Of a stretch of DNA of 64,000 nucleotides, positions 61,188 through 64,000 are shown one piece after another. Every line of letters starts with the position of its first letter. Position 1 is the first letter of the stretch. Both the position numbers and the translations under genes were made by a program. The notes under the pieces are model-generated. The model ran no database searches. It saw only the letters and a list, made by a program, of their open reading frames with translations, and was not told the DNA's origin. This DNA is from Synaphobranchus kaupii (lineage: Eukaryota; Chordata; Actinopteri; Anguilliformes; Synaphobranchidae), in assembly GCA_029718625.1 (NCBI GenBank), contig CM056391.1:9416416-9480415 (forward strand). Reading direction: 5' to 3'.

Positions 61188-61900
61188 ACCCACAACCCCA
61201 GCTTAAACCTTTCCCTTCATGCTCTATCTTAAGGATTTGCTTGGGTATACATGACTGCACTGGAATAGACAGAGGAGATGGGTTCCAGTATATTGTGTTC
61301 CCTCAGACGTGGCTGCCAAATTGATACTGTGCTCAGTCACGCCAGGCTGAGGCAAAATTAAGCTCCACTACCCCGTTACTCCCACAACCAGGGGGCCACC
61401 CCCCACTCCCTTCACACAAATAAGCTTTTCTGATTGGATTGCACTAACAGCATGGGCAACAGCGTCTGTGAGCAGGAAGAACACCTACGGTATATGTACA
61501 TTCTGTAAATATGTATGATGTTTGATTTTTCATTTTCATTGATGCTTAGAATGCATAGAACAGGCCGGGCCACTGTGAAACCTGTATGCTGTGTCTCAGA
61601 CGGTAAGGGAGAATTCCTTAAAACGGTTATGATTATTATAATCATGTTTACTTCTATTACCATTAATATTATTAATCACATAATTGTTTCATTGTAGCTG
61701 GTGATTTATGATGATAATAATAATAATATAAATAATAATAATAATAATAATACATTCTATCCTTTTTCAAAAGTACTCAAGCTATATTGTGAAATTTGGT
61801 TACTTCAGCCAAGTCTTTCCAGGAATTAAAAAATGTTAAATATTTAAACACAACATCACCCTCTGTTTAAAACCAATTCCCTCAGAGACAGAAGTCAATT
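61184..61900. other. Non-coding stretch
   Basis: Contains an (AAT)n microsatellite at 61709-61752. Nothing else recognised. Confidence 0.45.
61709..61752. repeat. Microsatellite (AAT)n, interrupted
   Basis: About 13 AAT or ATA units. Confidence 0.9.
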
Positions 61901-62093
61901 GAAGACCCTGGTGCTAAAAGTACTGAAGTCACAAAATGTCTATTTTGAGAAAATCACAGAAAAGGTGCTTAGGCACCTTTTCTGTTAACAATATGTATAG
62001 GGTGGACTTAGCTAAACAAATACAACATGTTTCTATGGTCAAATTGAAATTGCCTAAAAATGTGACTTCAGTACTTTTAGCACCAGGGTCTTC
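61901..62093 (-). mobile_element. MITE family A, copy 2
   Basis: Same terminal repeats as the element nested in the Tc1 transposon (GAAGACCCTGGTGCTAAAAG, then TACTGAAGTCACA). AATT flanks both sides (61897-61900 and 62094-62097). It is in the opposite orientation to copy 1 and 50 bp shorter. Inside, AAAAGGTGCTTAGGCACCTTTT forms a small perfect hairpin (about 61956-61981). Confidence 0.9.
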
Positions 62094-62097
62094 AATT

Positions 62098-62383
62098 GTT
62101 CACATACGATGCTAAGGTACATAATAGCTTGATGGCAGCTTGATGATTGTACAGGTGAATAAGAATCCTCACAAATATTTGGTAAGATGTGGGTCTGGAA
62201 ACATGGACATGTTTGGATCCTGACAGATTGTGTGGGAAAAGATTCCCCCTCCATGTGCTCTATTAATAACAGTCAGAGATAATAGGGTTTCAATAATTTA
62301 TACTCCTTTTAAGTACTTTTGAGAATTGTCAGAAGTGTTATATGTCTTCATTTAATTAGTAGGGGTAGGGGGAGGAAATCAAA
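62098..62383. other. Short unique stretch
   Basis: No feature recognised. Confidence 0.4.
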
Positions 62384-62553
62384 TAGAGAGAGAGGGAGCA
62401 GGAGAGAGAGCAGGAGAGAAAGAGAGAGAGAGAGCAGGAGAGAGAGAGAGAGAGAGAGCGAGAGCAGGAGAGAGAGAGAGAGCAGGAGAGAAAGAGAGAG
62501 CAGGAGAGAGAGAGCAAGAGCAGGAGAGAGAGAGAGAGAGAGGAGATAGAGAG
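62384..62553. repeat. Purine repeat (GA)n with CAGGAGAGAG units
   Basis: About 170 bp of GA repeats, interrupted at intervals by GCAGGAGAGA-type words, forming a loose higher-order tandem repeat. Confidence 0.93.
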
Positions 62554-62734
62554 ATTGTTCTCTTTTAGGCGAGAAGAGAGGGAATTATACACACCCCAGC
62601 TTAAACCTTCCCTAGTTGCCCTATGTTGAGAGATAAAAGAACGTGGTGTGAGGTGGGCTGTGCGTGAATTTATGTTGAGGATAATGATCCTCAAAGTGAT
62701 ATATGCAGATAGATGTTGCCTGTCAGCAATGTAT

Positions 62735-62740
62735 GTGCGC

Positions 62741-62781
<41 letters not shown>

Positions 62782-62784
62782 TGT
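62735..62784. repeat. Microsatellite (GT)n with GCGC edges
   Basis: About 18 GT units flanked by GCGC. Confidence 0.95.
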
Positions 62785-63829
62785 ACTCATACAGACTAAT
62801 CTATTATTAGGGCACCCTATTATATTTGCTAGTACTATATATATATTTTTTTTTGTTTCTGTATCTCCAAAACCTCTTGACGTGTTTTTGTACATTGGTA
62901 GAGAGGTACACTCCAAACGGCCAATGAGACATTTTGCCGCAGACTGGCCACTTGGTGGTGCTATACCAGTCATTTCAGACAGCTGTAGAAACAACTGTCC
63001 TATCCTATTCAGAATGTCAATTGTATCTTCTTAATTATCAGGGGCATTATATTTCTAATGAGTTCCAAATTATTGTTATCAGTTTTGTGTTCTTCCTCTT
63101 CCTCCCCAGCCAGTCATTGTCAGCAATTCAATCATTTCTATGGTATTTCTATGGCCTATTGTAAGGGGCCACACTTACACTAATTGATAATTACCACTGG
63201 TATTGAGTTCATATATAATGTTTTTTTCATCAGTTATTTTTTGCCGTCTGATGAAGGTTTTGCAGAAACATGTTGGACTTTGTTTATTCGTTAATTGAAA
63301 CAGGCTGTGGAATAAATACGTTTTATTAAGTGTGTTCTGACGAAGAGCGCCTTGGTTTATTCTTCTCTATTTATTACTACCCCAAGACCAATTAACACAT
63401 TTTTTATCATTATCCCTTGGTATCTTTATGGTTTACCCAGGTAGCGCTGCTTTCTATATTTTTGAAAAAGTTTACATGCTACATCAACATAAGCCTTAGG
63501 CATAGTTTGCCACATTGGAAAATTACAGGCTATATATTAATTTGCTTAATTGTGCCTATGCAAGTTTTAAATTATATTTTTAAACTCTAAATGACATTGC
63601 CTCCATAAAGAATATTATATCAACATTGCATTTTAAAAAGCTGCAATATTCTCCATTATCACTATATGCAAACTATTTGCCAAGCAAATACAACAGGTCT
63701 CTGTGATAAACTGATTTTACGTAGTTGTCCTGAGTTAAACTGTGAAGGAAAACATGTGAACAGTGCTTCTGTTGGTACTATTTGCATGTCTGACTTCCTG
63801 ATCAACACTTAAAGAATATGCATGCATGG
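62785..63829. other. Non-coding stretch, nothing firmly recognised
   Basis: AT-rich. CTGATGAAGGTTTTGCAG at 63247 echoes a word at 16240 near a LINE end. No gene. Confidence 0.4.
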
Positions 63830-64000
63830 TGCACGTACTGTATATAAATGAACGCAGAGCAACTGACTTGCCAAGCGGTGAACGCATTTTGTCCAGAACG
63901 AATCCGAGCATCGGCTGACACGCTGCCGTTTTGACTTGCGGTGTCTGTGGCCCGTACTTGATTTTGTCTTCTTTTCCGACCCCACACAACGCGCGCGGGT
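63830..64000 (+). promoter_or_regulatory. Possible core promoter at the window edge
   Basis: TACTGTATATAAATGAACGC (63837-63856) has a good TATA-box match (TATATAAAT). It is followed by 150 bp with a clear rise in CpG (GAACGAATCCGAGCATCGG, then ACGCTGCCG, CTTTTCCGACCCC and CGCGCGCGGGT at the end). A start about 30 bp after the TATA box, near 63873, would place the 5' exon at the window edge. No ATG with recognisable coding follows before 64000. Confidence 0.4.

Overview
This window reads as intergenic DNA from a ray-finned fish, most likely a teleost. It is AT-rich, full of microsatellites and dispersed repeats, and I find no host protein-coding exon that I recognise. The fish call rests on the repeats: a Sleeping Beauty-type Tc1 element, a second Tc1-like transposase, a Tx1-type LINE, an L2-type LINE ending in the conserved 3' hairpin plus (AATGT)n, tRNA-headed SINEs sharing that tail, and many short inverted-repeat elements. 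The L2 hairpin and SINE tail resemble the eel UnaL2/UnaSINE type, but that does not fix the species.

Layout. 1-10 kb is mostly unique AT-rich DNA with a palindromic MITE (1878-2047), a TTAA-flanked element (2241-3357) and a MITE (8357-8787). 11.0-12.86 kb is a full-length but dead Tc1 element with a second MITE nested in its transposase. 14.7-15.8 kb holds a duplicated block, one copy of which carries a short telomeric-repeat insertion. 16.3-16.9 kb is an L2 LINE 3' end. 19.6-20.2 kb may be a solo LTR. 25.07-25.33 kb is a near-perfect 124-bp-arm hairpin. 26.6-27.3 kb is a CpG-rich island with a TATA-like box. 27.6-33 kb contains a tRNA-headed repeat and two TTAA-flanked long-TIR elements. 36.6-42.7 kb contains a SINE, a hairpin, a decayed Tx1 LINE on the minus strand and another tRNA-headed repeat. 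45-48.9 kb has SINEs and a 41-bp minisatellite with a SINE inserted in it. 50.5-54.7 kb is a dense cluster of MITEs. 58.3-59.3 kb is a second Tc1 relic. 59.7-60.85 kb is an assembly gap of exactly 500 N flanked by two copies of the same sequence. The last 170 bp have a TATA-like box and CpG-rich DNA that may be a promoter for a gene beyond the window.

No element appears able to move by itself: the transposases and reverse transcriptases carry stops, frameshifts or changed catalytic residues. Between repeats lie several non-repetitive, homeodomain-motif-rich stretches that could be conserved regulatory DNA. This would fit a gene desert near a developmental gene, but it cannot be tested without alignment. 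I found no CRISPR array, operon or clearly new biological system. The most informative items are the nested insertions, the large hairpins, the interstitial telomeric insertion and the duplicated gap edges.
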